Source of the DNA: Rhizobium sp. BK313
GTDB taxonomy: Bacteria; Pseudomonadota; Alphaproteobacteria; Rhizobiales; Rhizobiaceae
Assembly (NCBI RefSeq): GCF_014193655.1
Contig: NZ_JACHZQ010000001.1
Location: 744,001 to 808,000, forward strand
DNA: 64,000 nucleotides
Direction: 5' to 3'
The notes under the pieces were generated by a model. The model saw nothing but the letters and a program-made list of their open reading frames with translations, was not told where the DNA came from and did no database searches. The position numbers were made by a program, and so were the translations under genes. Within the stretch, counting starts at the first letter, position 1; every line of letters starts with the position of its first letter. Shown here in pieces: positions 54,373 through 63,557 of this stretch.

Positions 54373-54753
54373 TCCTTATCGAGCCCTTGATTCGTGGTCA
54401 GCGCCAAGCCCGCAACAGAAGAGCAATGGCTCGAAGAACATGGTGGATCTGATACGTAGGGTTATCTGGGCTCCTCGGGAAGGACCGCAGATAGCTCTCG
54501 TTGATTGCCTGTTCCGCGAAATCTTCTTTGGCGGCGCGCGTGGCGGCGGTTAGACTGATCGCGTCCTCGGAAAATATGCCATCAAGGCCGCGCTTTACGG
54601 ATCAGCCTTCAATGCGCTGTTCTGCCGGCGTGAACTGCCGATGCTTGATGACGGGATCGAGTGCAGCAAGGAGATCTACGGCAAGCGCTCATCCACGATG
54701 AAGCGCAGATCGATGACTTCTTTGCCGCGGCTGAGAAGCTCTAGTCTTGATGA

Positions 54754-54797
54754 CGGGAGTCCCACGTTCCCGACCAAGGGTTGCTCCGGGACTCCCG
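54754..54797. repeat. inverted repeat, ten-pair arms
   Basis: CGGGAGTCCC and GGGACTCCCG are perfect complements separated by 24 bases, just after the remnant frame that ends near 54743. It could be a terminator left from a lost gene or a mobile-element end. Confidence 0.4.
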
Positions 54798-55345
54798 GCC
54801 GTCGCGTAGGTGTCCCCGCTTCAGCGCGTGCAATAAATCGCCCGTTGCCGGGTTAAGCCAGAGCAAGCGTCCTCGCGTCGGAAATGCGAGATTAATATCC
54901 ACTGAGTGCTGTGTCGTTCTGGGCCGACACCCGAAGATTTGACGGACATCTCATTGGCCAAACGAAATTCTTCGCTCTACGGCGGGTAGGCTTCAGTGAT
55001 GCGAACGAAGCAGCACCATTGCCGGGCCTGCGAGAGCCGCAGCCGCGATCACGAGTGAAATCCCCACCTTTAAGGCCTTTATCCGGCGCGTCCTGACGCC
55101 GCTCCAATCGTACGCCAACTGATCTCCCCAAGTGCTGCTCAGCGTAAAGCACCTAGCGGCCTCCTACCGTAAGGCAAGGGGATCTATCCCTTTAAAAGGA
55201 GACGCAACCGAATGAAATGGCCCTACCTCGTGGCAGGGAGGTAGGGCCAGGGAACCGGGTACGGCTCATGCTGCGCGAGCAATTTTCCGGGGGGGGCGTC
55301 TTGTTCGCGCGAGGTTTGCTACCACCGCAAGATGAAACCAAACTG

Positions 55346-55537
55346 AAGATCAGCAAAGCAGGCAGCGGCGGCGCCATGGCGGGTGTGGACCACAAAGCAG
55401 CTGACCAGATCGTCGAGCGCTCGCTCGAAGCCGGCGTCAACTTCATCGATATCGCCGATGTTTATTGGTTCGGCGAATCCGAAAGGCTACTCGGCCAGGC
55501 GCTGAAGAACCTGGACGTCCCGCGCAAGGACGTCGAC
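55346..55537 (+). pseudogene. aldo/keto reductase fragment
   Basis: About 64 residues keep the N-terminal half of an aldo/keto reductase barrel: HKAADQIVERSLEAGVNFID, IADVYWFGESERLLGQALKN and LDVPRKDV, with the catalytic Asp and Tyr region. The start is lost upstream and the frame runs into unrelated sequence downstream, where Lys and His of the tetrad would be. A non-functional remnant. Confidence 0.75.
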
Positions 55538-55641
55538 TCGCCGTTCAACGCCGTTCCCGTCCTGAAACACGACATACTAGCATTCCGGAATCGTTATGTC
55601 CGTGACGCCTGCCGCGCCGATATCGATCACTCGTTCAAGAG

Positions 55642-56115
55642 TTAAGGAACGAGTTCGACCTCACTCGGACGCCATTCCTTCGAAATAACGGCGGTCCGGA
55701 CGCCTTCTTTCTGCAGGACGGCACGAGCTTCGACCGCCAGATGCAGTTCGGAGCCGGTGGAGAAGATTGTCAATAGCCGTTCTCCCCCTTCGGCTTCCAG
55801 AAGCACGTAGGCACCTTTGGCCCCAAGGTTTTCTTCCGACGGTGCCTTCCGAAGGAGCGGCAGGCGCGACTGCGCGATTAAAGCAGCTTCGCGCGGCCCG
55901 TCCAAGATCGCTTCCCAGCAATCTGTCGTTTCGATCGGATCGCCCGGCCTGTAGACAGCCAGCCGCGGGATGTCCCGCAGCGCACTCAGATGTTCGACGG
56001 TTTGATGTGTCGGCCCGTCTTCGCCGAGCCCGATCGAATTGTGCGTCATCACGAAGATTGGATCTCCATCATCGCAGCAAGCCCGATCGACGGGCGGCAA
56101 GGCGCGAAGTTGCAT
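55642..56115 (-). pseudogene. transketolase fragment
   Basis: About 157 codons retain the pyrimidine-binding domain of transketolase: FVMTHNSIGLGEDGPTHQTV, EHLSALRDIPRLAVYRPGD and, further on, LLTIFSTGSELHLAVEARAVL. The N-terminal thiamine-binding half and the end of the C-terminal domain are absent; after VISKEWRPSEVELVP the frame stops. It faces the aldo/keto reductase fragment across a short junction near 55.6 kb. Confidence 0.8.
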
Positions 56116-56301
56116 CGGAACGCAAGCGACCTTCGCAAAGGTCTTGGAACTCTTTCCCTACTAAATTTCCAGGCGGCTTAGAAAACTTACTCTGCTCAAT
56201 CTGCTCCACGGAACAGCTCGTCATACCAAAACGCGCTGCCCTAAGCGGATCGGTAAAATGCAAGCGAACTCAAATGATTCGAGAGGTTACCTTCACTTGT
56301 G

Positions 56302-56454
56302 ATGGTCTTTAATGCCGTAGATGCATTGAACTATATCCGAGCTGATCGCCTTGAGGTCATCCGCGGGGTTTCCGCCGTTGCCTTCGGTCTACAAGCCCTG
56401 ACACCCTCTGAGCGAGATCACAAAATCGATCTGGTGCGACATGGCCAGAAGTGA
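56302..56454 (+). CDS. small hypothetical open frame, 50 codons
   Basis: ATG at 56302 to TGA at 56454. The peptide contains ADRLEVIRGVSAVAFGLQAL and ends DLVRHGQK. Codon use looks plausible, but it lacks a clear ribosome site and a recognised family, and it lies in a decayed neighbourhood. It may be the tail of a lost gene. Confidence 0.3.
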   Translation: MVFNAVDALNYIRADRLEVIRGVSAVAFGLQALTPSERDHKIDLVRHGQK

Positions 56455-56482
56455 AATTTGCCCCATCCTAGGTTAAAAATAA

Positions 56483-57151
56483 TTATCGCTCGGAGCCGCT
56501 TTTGGCTTCCAGCTCGACGCTGCTGACCAAGACCGACACCTTGGCCTTGCTGACACTTGTCGTGATGGTCGTGTATTTCGTCGTCGATTTCCTGATGGGC
56601 GGCGTGGCTTTGGCTATGGTTCGGCGCAACTTGAACCGCAAGCGGCCTGCCGCGTCCTCCGCCGAAGCGATCAACGGCGAACCCGGACGGAAGAAGCGCC
56701 GGCCGCGCGAGCAGTAGTTCCAGAAGCGCTTCGAACCGAGATCGACGTGAACGATGCCGTTGCAGTATGTGCCGATGCCGCCGATGTCAGGCGCGCTGAC
56801 CGCGGCTGCGATTACGGCGCGATAGGACGCGCCGGGCACGCGGATGTCGGCTGCCATGCAGCGCCGGTGTAGGGAGCCTGTTCGGCCATGCGCCCTGAGG
56901 CCTGAGGTGACGATCGGCTCTCGATGAGTTTCTGCTGCGATATGGGAGAGGATGTTGCGCAGCTTCTCCGGAAAGCAGCTAGCCTGGACGCCTACCGTCT
57001 GCAGCATGTAGGACCGGCTTGCCTCCTGGTGCGATCCGCTCACCTCTTGCCGATTGCCCATGGCGTATCGGCGGACGGGTTCTGCCTTACCCGTTGCTGC
57101 GGAAAATAGAACGACCAGAATCACAAACGCGATCGAATAGGTTCGTTGCAT
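56483..57151 (-). CDS. exported M15-type peptidase-like protein
   Basis: A 222-residue protein with a signal peptide (MQRTYSIAFVILVVLFSAATGKA). The middle carries VTSGLRAHGRTGSLHRRCMAADIRVPG and GIGTYCNGIVHVDLGSKRFWNYC, which match the DUF882/M15 (YcbK-like) fold: a His and Asp in the first block and a His in the HVD of the second would bind zinc. Such proteins trim peptidoglycan peptides. The C-terminal 50 residues are basic and of low complexity. GGAGG precedes the ATG. Confidence 0.82.
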   Translation of the reverse strand: MQRTYSIAFVILVVLFSAATGKAEPVRRYAMGNRQEVSGSHQEASRSYMLQTVGVQASCFPEKLRNILSHIAAETHREPIVTSGLRAHGRTGSLHRRCMAADIRVPGASYRAVIAAAVSAPDIGGIGTYCNGIVHVDLGSKRFWNYCSRGRRFFRPGSPLIASAEDAAGRLRFKLRRTIAKATPPIRKSTTKYTTITTSVSKAKVSVLVSSVELEAKSGSER

Positions 57152-57444
57152 TGACCTACCTCCGAGACGAGCCTCCCGCGCTCTACGACCCCGAAGAAAA
57201 TGGTTTTCCGGCCAGAAAAATCTACAGGCAAAAATATACTAAATTAGTAGTAAAATTATTCCACAATTATCATTAAAAACGATGAAATTGAAAGACTGAT
57301 GGATATTCACATCACTTATCGATGTGTATGGAGGGGTTTACTTCCTTCCTGGAGGTGAAAACGCAGCGCGGGTGACAATGAACTTCAAGAAACTGGCAAC
57401 GTTGATTTAGTCCGCTTGTTCTCACCTCATCCTGCTATGTTTCG
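57152..57444 (+). other. AT-rich intergenic stretch
   Basis: About 290 bases, clearly AT-rich in its middle (57210-57330), with a small hairpin ACATC/GATGT near 57310-57326. No gene seen. The base composition suggests DNA of other origin than the surrounding 60% GC. Confidence 0.35.
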
Positions 57445-57726
57445 ATGGCAAATACTCTGCCAGCCACGGTCGTGACGGTGTACGAAGGCCAGGAATGGTC
57501 CGGGCTTCACGACCACTGGGCGCCGATCGGCGGATTCTTCCCGGCTGCGGTCGCCATCGCCGTGACCTCGCGCGGTCCGGGAAACCTAGACGACCGCTGG
57601 CGCAACATAGGCGGCGTTTTCCCCGCCGGCCATAAAGCGACGGCCATCGCGCGCGCCGGGAACAATCTGGATCTGTTCATATGTGGCGGGGACGGGCGGA
57701 TCTACACATCCTGGTGGCAGAGCTAG
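57445..57726 (+). pseudogene. truncated DUF346/PLL-like beta-propeller lectin
   Basis: 93 codons containing two incomplete propeller repeats: EWSGLHDHWAPIGGFFPA with VAIAVTSRGPGNLD, then WRNIGGVFPAGHKATAIARAGN with LDLFICGGDGRIYTSWWQ. These blocks match the DUF346 repeats of fucose-binding PLL-like lectins, which normally have six or seven blades. Between the two repeats the LDLFV..DG..YTSWW part is missing, as if an internal deletion joined them. No signal peptide is evident. It might still be expressed, but not as a complete propeller. Confidence 0.65.
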
Positions 57727-57879
57727 CGCCGGAATGTGAAAGAACGCCTCAGTGAAACCGATGTTCGACATGCTGAGCAGCTTGCATTTCGGCAACAACC
57801 ACGAATAAGCCTAACTGCGATCAATTCCGCATTGAAATGATCCGCTGGTCATTTCGGGCGAAGAACCGAAGGCAATGAG

Positions 57880-59334
57880 ATGACGCTCCCAGACGTTGAC
57901 GCGACTACTGCAGTTCAGATGATCCATGACCGGGAAATCTCGGTCACCGAACTCGTTGAAGCTGCGATCTCGAAGATTGAAGTGAACGATCCCAGCATCA
58001 ACGCGGTCGTCGTCAAGGATTTCGACCGGGCAAGGGAGGCCGCCAGGATCGCGGAAAACCGGCGAACGTCCGGCGAGGGCGGACGCCTTCTTGGCCTGCC
58101 GACCACCATAAAGGAATCCTTCGACGTTTCCGGACTGCCTACGAGCTGGGGCGTGACCTCTATGTCAGGCAACGTTCCGGCATCCAGTGCCATCGCGGTG
58201 CGGCGCCTCGAAGATGAGGGCGGGATCGTACTCGGCAAGACCAACGTGCCGACGTTTCTCGATGGTCTGGGATCGTCGAACGAAGTCTACGGTCGTACGC
58301 TCAGCCCGCTGGGCGCCCATCTGTCTCCCGGCGGGTCGTCTTCGGGCTCCGCAGTCGCCGTGCGGGCCGGATTCAGCTACCTGGACATTGGCTCCGACCT
58401 CAGCGGGTCCATACGCCATCCGGCTTCGTTCTGTGGTCTGTTCGGCCACAGCCCCTCGCTCGGACTGGTCCCGCAGCGGGGACACAGTTTATTTGGCCGC
58501 GTCGCGCCTTTCGATATGTCCACGCCGGGTCCGATTGCACGGTCGGCACGCGATCTCGCGCTGGCCCTCGACGTGATCTCAGGCCCTGACGACGATCTGT
58601 TGCCTTCGCTCAAGGGAAGGCTTGCATTCCCGCGCCACGAGGCGCTGCGAGACTACCGCGTCCTCGTTCTCGACAGCCATCCTCTCGTTCCGACCGACGA
58701 CGAAGTCTCCTCTGCGGTTGTTGAGTTCGGGCGGAGGCTTGCGTCAGCCGGCGCGAAGGTCGTCGACGGTGCGTCCATCGTGCCCCCGCTGGATGCGTCG
58801 ACCGAAAACTACATGCGGCTCCTCGGAGCCGCGCTGAGCACCGGTCAGGACGACGCGACGCGGGCCAAGCTGTCGGCGCTCGACGGCAAACTGGGACGGG
58901 AGCCGGACATGCGGGGCAACTTTCTCCGCGGGGCCGTCTTCTCGCATTCCGAATGGCTGGATTCCCAGGAAAGGCGCATCGGGCTCCGGTGGCAGTGGAA
59001 GGACGTCTTCCGGGCCTATGACGCAGTCATCTGTCCTGCAGCGCCGATCACTGGTCTTACCCACGAGGAAGTGGACGCGGGTACCGTGAAGATCGATGGC
59101 GTCGACGTCAAAAACGACGACCTGATCGTATGGGCGTCGGTGGCGAAGTCCGCCGACCTACCTGCCACGGTGATCCCGTTCGCCACGTCGCGCGGCGGTC
59201 GTCCGATCGGCGTCCAGATCATCGGTCCGTTCATGGAGGACCTCACGGCCATAAGGCTCGGAGTTCTGGCAGGCGAGGGCGGTCTCGCTCCTTCGTATGC
59301 GAACGTGATCGCGCCTCCCTACGGCGTCGTCTGA
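57880..59334 (+). CDS. amidase (amidase-signature family)
   Basis: A 484-residue amidase. The Ser-cisSer-Lys catalytic set is intact: Lys in LPTTIKESFD, the first Ser in SPGGSSSGSAVAV and the nucleophile region GSDLSGSIRHPASFCG. It hydrolyses an amide to acid and ammonia. The nitrile hydratase that could supply amides lies 43 kb away, so a shared pathway is only a possibility. It ends about 100 bases before the convergent LysR gene. Confidence 0.94.
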   Translation: MTLPDVDATTAVQMIHDREISVTELVEAAISKIEVNDPSINAVVVKDFDRAREAARIAENRRTSGEGGRLLGLPTTIKESFDVSGLPTSWGVTSMSGNVPASSAIAVRRLEDEGGIVLGKTNVPTFLDGLGSSNEVYGRTLSPLGAHLSPGGSSSGSAVAVRAGFSYLDIGSDLSGSIRHPASFCGLFGHSPSLGLVPQRGHSLFGRVAPFDMSTPGPIARSARDLALALDVISGPDDDLLPSLKGRLAFPRHEALRDYRVLVLDSHPLVPTDDEVSSAVVEFGRRLASAGAKVVDGASIVPPLDASTENYMRLLGAALSTGQDDATRAKLSALDGKLGREPDMRGNFLRGAVFSHSEWLDSQERRIGLRWQWKDVFRAYDAVICPAAPITGLTHEEVDAGTVKIDGVDVKNDDLIVWASVAKSADLPATVIPFATSRGGRPIGVQIIGPFMEDLTAIRLGVLAGEGGLAPSYANVIAPPYGVV

Positions 59335-59434
59335 TCGCGCTTCAAGCGATCGATCATCCAGCCTCCGGGCGGACCGCGTAGGGGTGTTGTCGAGCTTCCA
59401 TGAAATATTGGCCGCCGAACGACCGGCGAGGTCT

Positions 59435-60313
59435 TTACGTGAGGCTATCAATCAGCACCCTGAGAGCCGACGATACGTGTCGCCGGCTGCTGTAATAAAG
59501 ATAAAGCTGACCAAGCGAGCACTCCCAGTCTGAAAGACACCTTACCAGACGGCCATTCTTAATGTGGTCGTCTGCGAGGTTCGCGAACACCAAAGCCAGC
59601 CCACCTCCGGCCAGTGCCGTTTCAATCATCAAGCTTTGGTCGTCCAAAGTAATCGGCCCGTTAATGGACACGCTCACGTGTTCGTCGCCCATTGCGAAGT
59701 CCCACGGAAATATAACTCCGCTAGGCAGCCGGTAGCGGATGCACTGGTGTTCCAGCAGGTCCTTTGGAGCTCGTGGAATACCGCGAACACTCAGGTATTC
59801 GGGCATTCCAACAACGGCGAAACTGAAGACCGATGTCATGCGAGCGGCGATCATGTCCGGTTGCAGGCTCTTGCCGAAGCGTATTCCGGCATCAAAGCCC
59901 TCGGCGACGATATCGACGAGCCGATCATCAGAAGAGAGATCGATTGAAAGCCCAGGATTTTCGGCGGTCAGCCTGGCGATCACAGGACTCAGGATAGTTT
60001 GCGCGACGGCGCGCGGCGCCGTGAGACGCAGCGAACCGGATGGCGAATCCCGGAAACGATTGAGGTCGTCAACTGCGCTCGCAATTTCGTTGAATGCTGG
60101 ATTCAGCCTCTGGAAAAGCTGATGCCCAGGTTCGGTCAGAGACACAGCTCTTGTATGGCGGTTCAAAAGTCGAACGCCCAGGTCTTCCTCAAGCCCCTTG
60201 ATGGAATGGCTGAGCGCCGAGCGCGTCACTCCCCGTTCGATAGCCGCGCGCTGGAAGCTGAGCTGAGAGGCGACAGAAACGAAAGCCAATAGGTCATTTA
60301 TCCGATATCTCAT
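59435..60313 (-). CDS. LysR family transcriptional regulator
   Basis: A 292-residue regulator. The N-terminal winged helix reads INDLLAFVSVASQLSFQRAAIERGVTRSALSHSIKGLEEDLGVRLLNRHTRAV, followed by the periplasmic-binding-like effector domain. An upstream ATG at 60325 lies inside a perfect dyad, so the ATG at 60313 is preferred. Divergent from the alcohol dehydrogenase-flavodoxin remnant, which was probably its target before decay. Confidence 0.93.
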   Translation of the reverse strand: MRYRINDLLAFVSVASQLSFQRAAIERGVTRSALSHSIKGLEEDLGVRLLNRHTRAVSLTEPGHQLFQRLNPAFNEIASAVDDLNRFRDSPSGSLRLTAPRAVAQTILSPVIARLTAENPGLSIDLSSDDRLVDIVAEGFDAGIRFGKSLQPDMIAARMTSVFSFAVVGMPEYLSVRGIPRAPKDLLEHQCIRYRLPSGVIFPWDFAMGDEHVSVSINGPITLDDQSLMIETALAGGGLALVFANLADDHIKNGRLVRCLSDWECSLGQLYLYYSSRRHVSSALRVLIDSLT

Positions 60314-60330
60314 GTTGAATTTCATTCAAC
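60314..60330. promoter_or_regulatory. LysR-type operator dyad
   Basis: GTTGAAT-TTC-ATTCAAC is a perfect 7+7 inverted repeat directly in front of the LysR start codon and 81 bases before the divergent gene. It fits the T-N11-A rule of LysR sites. Confidence 0.55.
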
Positions 60331-60410
60331 ACGAAGTCAAATTTGTCAAAATTGTCTCTACGGTGGTCGCCGACTATCCCTTTTCAAAGGAAATTGGAAA
60401 GGATGACGAC

Positions 60411-61399
60411 ATGCGAACAATTGAAATTGGTGAACGGACAGGACTCGATAGCTGGCGTCTCGTCGACCGCGAGGTTCCCCAGGCCGGGCGCGGCCAGGTG
60501 GCGATACGCGTCCACGCCGTGTCGCTGAATTTCCGCGACGTCCTTCTCGCAGATAGCACCTACGGATTTCCCGTGCGGGACTCTCGGGTAATCGCTGCTT
60601 CAGACGGCGCAGGCGAGATCATGGCAGTCGGCGAAGGCGTGACAAAGTGGATGGTCGGCGACCGGGTCGCCGGCAACTTCAATCAGAACTGGATCGGCGG
60701 CGCCCAGCCTGTCGATGCGTTCCATCATATGTTGAGTGGAGCGCGTGATGGGATGCTGGCGGAGACTGTCGTGCTGAACGAAGAGGGGGTCGTCGCGATC
60801 CCTGAACACCTCTCGTTCGAGGAAGCCGCCACGTTGCCGATCGCCGCGGTCACAGCGTGGAACAGCCTGTACGGACTAAAGCCACTTCAGGCAGGTCAAG
60901 CGGTGTTGACGCTTGGCACAGGTGGAGTTTCCATCTTCGTCGTCGCTGGTTGCGTACTTCTCGCGGACGGGAACACGCGGGTGATCGCCGACCAGATCCG
61001 GAGAGCGAAATGTGCCGCTCTGTTCGAGATCAATCCCGCAGTCCCGTACCCGGAGGACTACGAGGAGGCGTGGCCTAGGCCAGCCGCGAGACAGCGGCTG
61101 GCTACCTCCTGCCTCTCGTAACGTCCATCCCGGACATGCGCCAATACGATGCGATCTATCTTGGGTTTCCGATCTGGGGGATGACCGCGCCGCCGGTGAT
61201 CCGCTCGTTCGTTCAGGCCTACGACCTGTCAGCCAAGGCGATGTATCCTTTCATTACCCATGGCGGATATGGGCTTGGCAACAGCGTCGATATCTTGACA
61301 TCTCTCGCGCCTCGCGCCGAATTGAAGCCGGTTTTCTCGATGGAAGCGGATCAGGAACGGAGAACGCTCGAACAGGTTAGAGGCTGGTTGGGCGGCTAG
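60411..61399 (+). pseudogene. chimeric remnant: alcohol dehydrogenase N-terminus joined to a flavodoxin
   Basis: The first 180 codons are the N-terminal part of a quinone-reductase-like alcohol dehydrogenase (LVDREVPQAGRGQVAIRVHA, SLNFRDVLLADSTYG, ending at LTLGTGGVSIF, the NADPH loop). The frame then passes directly into a flavodoxin (DGNTRVIADQIRRAKCAALFEINPAVPYPEDYE) that has lost its first strand and most of the FMN loop. A frameshift near 61070 moves the remaining flavodoxin (YDAIYLGFPIWGMTAPPVIRSF and FITHGGYGLGNSVDIL) to another frame up to 61399. A deletion fused two neighbouring genes and a frameshift followed. Confidence 0.8.
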
Positions 61400-61620
61400 G
61401 TGCCTTCGAAAGACCCTCGAAGGAGGACACGCGGAACTCCAGTGATCGGCAGAACGCGGAAGAAGGAGGCAGCATACGACATCAAGGCCACGCGGACGTC
61501 TCCCGACGATCACGACTTGAGCAGCAGGCTCCGCCCTGCGATTTTCTCCACCTGCGGGGTCCGGTTTGGAACATTGGACCGGCGCGGCGGTTCTTCTCAC
61601 AAAGCCAAATGGAGAAGACG

Positions 61621-62103
61621 ATGCCCGACTTTGAACACGACATTCAGAAAGTGTGGGACTTGGCCGACAAGATCGGTTTTTGCATGCTCACCACTCAGAC
61701 AGGCACAGACCTCCGTGCCCGCCCAATGTCCGCCTACGCCGAACGACTGGAAAATGCTTTCTATTTTCTCACGGACGTTACAAGCCATAAGGACGACGAG
61801 ATTGCACAGCATCCGAAGGTCTGCTTGGCTTTCGGCGACAGCAAGGGCCAGAAATATGTTTCCGTATCAGGTACGGCTGAGGTGCAAAACGATCGAGAGA
61901 TGATTAGGGAACTCTGGGCGACCCCCGCGAAGGCATGGTGGGACGGCCCTGAAGACCCGTCGATCAGAGTATTGAAGGTCACGCCTTCCTTCGCTGAGTA
62001 TTGGGATAGCCCAGGCACGGTTGTCAGCTATATCAAAATGGCTGCGGCCGCCCTGACGAGCGCCAAGCCCGACATGGGTGACAATGCCAAGGTTCATATG
62101 TAG
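61621..62103 (+). CDS. pyridoxamine 5'-phosphate oxidase-fold (general stress protein 26-like)
   Basis: A 160-residue split-barrel flavin-binding protein. IGFCMLTTQTGTDLRARPMSAYAERLENAFYFLTDVTSHK is the start typical of the general stress 26 group, and ELWATPAKAWWDGPEDPSIRVLKVTP the characteristic end. Members bind FMN or F420-like cofactors; the function is unclear. GGAGAAGA precedes the ATG at 61621; an ATG at 61609 is weaker. Confidence 0.9.
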   Translation: MPDFEHDIQKVWDLADKIGFCMLTTQTGTDLRARPMSAYAERLENAFYFLTDVTSHKDDEIAQHPKVCLAFGDSKGQKYVSVSGTAEVQNDREMIRELWATPAKAWWDGPEDPSIRVLKVTPSFAEYWDSPGTVVSYIKMAAAALTSAKPDMGDNAKVHM

Positions 62104-62221
62104 CCCGAGGCTCGACAGTTATTGTTCGGCCACAGTCATGAGCGCAATTTTACCAACGGTCGCGCTCATAGCTCACCTTCGCTGTCGGCAAAATTGGCAG
62201 GCAGACGGGCCGACGACGCGT

Positions 62222-63517
62222 TCAGCGGCGAGACAAATCTATACCAAGGGCGACGAGCGCAGGATTGTCGGTTCCGGCCAAGCTTGCGGCGTTTGTACTG
62301 GCGCCCGAGACATTGGGCTGCAGCGCGATGGCGATCGGCAGCGCCGCGGCGCCGAGGGCTGGAAGCTCCGAGCTGTGCTCCGCCCGCATCAGGCGGGGCA
62401 GGGTATTGGCATGCCGATGGATCATTGCCGGCAGTAGCGGCGACGTCGCATCGATGAGGCGCTCGAGCAGTTCCGCCGGCAGACCGCCGCCGATGACGAC
62501 GGTGTCGGGGTCGAACATCGCCTCGATGTTGCGGATGGCGATGCGCAGATATTGCGCAGCCTCTCGCAGCCAGGTCGTGAGTCGGGGATCGTCATCGAGC
62601 AGGCGCTCCACCAGCTCTTCAGCCGAAACCTCATCGGGCGTACGCGTCGGACCGCAGATCGTTTCCGCGGCTGCGTAGAAGGAGACATATTGCTCAAGGC
62701 ATCCCCGGCTGCCGCAGGCGCAGAGCCGCCCGCCAGGCTTCACGATCAGGTGGCCGATTTCGCCGGCGCCGCCGAACGCGCCTCTATAGTGGTGTCCGTC
62801 CAGCACCAGGCCACCGCCGATGCCGAGGTTGAAGTGCAGATAGAAGAACGAGCGGACGGCGCGGCCGATCCCGTAGAGCCGTTCGCCGATGGCCGCAACG
62901 GTCGCATCGTTTTCGACGAATGTCTTGATCCCCGTCAGTTCCTCGAGGCGCGCCGTCAGCGGGAATTTCGTCCACTCGTCGCCCTCCTGTACCTTGTCGT
63001 ACCAGAAGGTGCCATTTTCGACCGTGCCCGGTACGCTGCAGCCGACACCCCATATGTCTTCGCGCCGCACGTGCCCGGCAACAAGCAGCCGGGATGCGAT
63101 GTCGCCAAGAACATCGGCGGTCGTCGCCGGGGCGCGTTCCTTGAGGCTATGGGTTTCGCTCGCCACCACGGCGCCGGTCAGATCGACAAGCAGGCCGGTG
63201 ACGTGCTGATAGGCGAGGCTGAGGCCTATCGTGTAGCCGCCGCTCGGGTTGAGCGACAATTCTACGGCGGGCTGGCCACGCTGGCCCGCGCGCTTGCCCT
63301 GCTGCCGGATGAGGCCCGCCTCTTCAAGTTCTGCCGCGATGTTGGAGATAGCCTGGACCGTCAGGCCTATCGTCTGCGCCAGTTCGGTACGCGTGATCGG
63401 GCCGCTGCGCCGTACGGCGTCAAAGACGGCCCGGCGGTTGAGCGTGCGGGTTTGAAGGAGGTTCGTGCCAGGCAGCACGCCTTCACGGTCGAGGCGGAGA
63501 TTCATGCGTTTATTCAT
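62222..63517 (-). CDS. ROK family transcriptional regulator
   Basis: A 431-residue repressor with an N-terminal winged helix (FDAVRRSGPITRTELAQTIGLTVQAISNIAAELEEAGLI) and a C-terminal ROK sugar-kinase-like domain. The latter has FNLGIGGGLVLDGHHYRGAFGGAGEIGHL and the zinc motif CACGSRGCLEQYVS. Such proteins control sugar uptake operons, probably encoded beyond the right end of the window. An AT-rich palindrome lies just upstream of its start. Confidence 0.94.
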   Translation of the reverse strand: MNKRMNLRLDREGVLPGTNLLQTRTLNRRAVFDAVRRSGPITRTELAQTIGLTVQAISNIAAELEEAGLIRQQGKRAGQRGQPAVELSLNPSGGYTIGLSLAYQHVTGLLVDLTGAVVASETHSLKERAPATTADVLGDIASRLLVAGHVRREDIWGVGCSVPGTVENGTFWYDKVQEGDEWTKFPLTARLEELTGIKTFVENDATVAAIGERLYGIGRAVRSFFYLHFNLGIGGGLVLDGHHYRGAFGGAGEIGHLIVKPGGRLCACGSRGCLEQYVSFYAAAETICGPTRTPDEVSAEELVERLLDDDPRLTTWLREAAQYLRIAIRNIEAMFDPDTVVIGGGLPAELLERLIDATSPLLPAMIHRHANTLPRLMRAEHSSELPALGAAALPIAIALQPNVSGASTNAASLAGTDNPALVALGIDLSRR

Positions 63518-63545
63518 ACCATTGTGATCGCCTTTATCAAAAGTC

Positions 63546-63557
63546 TTTTAATTAAAA
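63546..63557. promoter_or_regulatory. AT-rich palindrome, possible ROK operator
   Basis: TTTTAATTAAAA is a perfect 12-base palindrome 29 bases before the ROK start. ROK repressors such as Mlc and NagC bind AT-rich dyads. Confidence 0.4.

Larger units (their letters stand above)
54194..55345 (+). other. 1.1-kb degraded region
   Basis: No intact gene. Short coding-looking stretches break off at stops or frame changes: KAALYGSAFNALFCRRELP near 54575-54635, then in another frame AQIDDFFAAAEKL ending at a TAG near 54743. A ten-pair inverted repeat (CGGGAGTCCC 54754-54763, GGGACTCCCG 54788-54797) follows. I cannot name the parent genes. Confidence 0.4.

Noticed and set aside
54194..54800. Insertion sequence
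   Set aside because: There is an inverted repeat and broken frames, but no transposase motif, DDE triad or target-site duplication could be recognised.
57880..59334. Amidase as partner of the nitrile hydratase
   Set aside because: Biochemically attractive (nitrile to amide to acid), but the genes are 43 kb apart with separate regulators; proximity gives no support.
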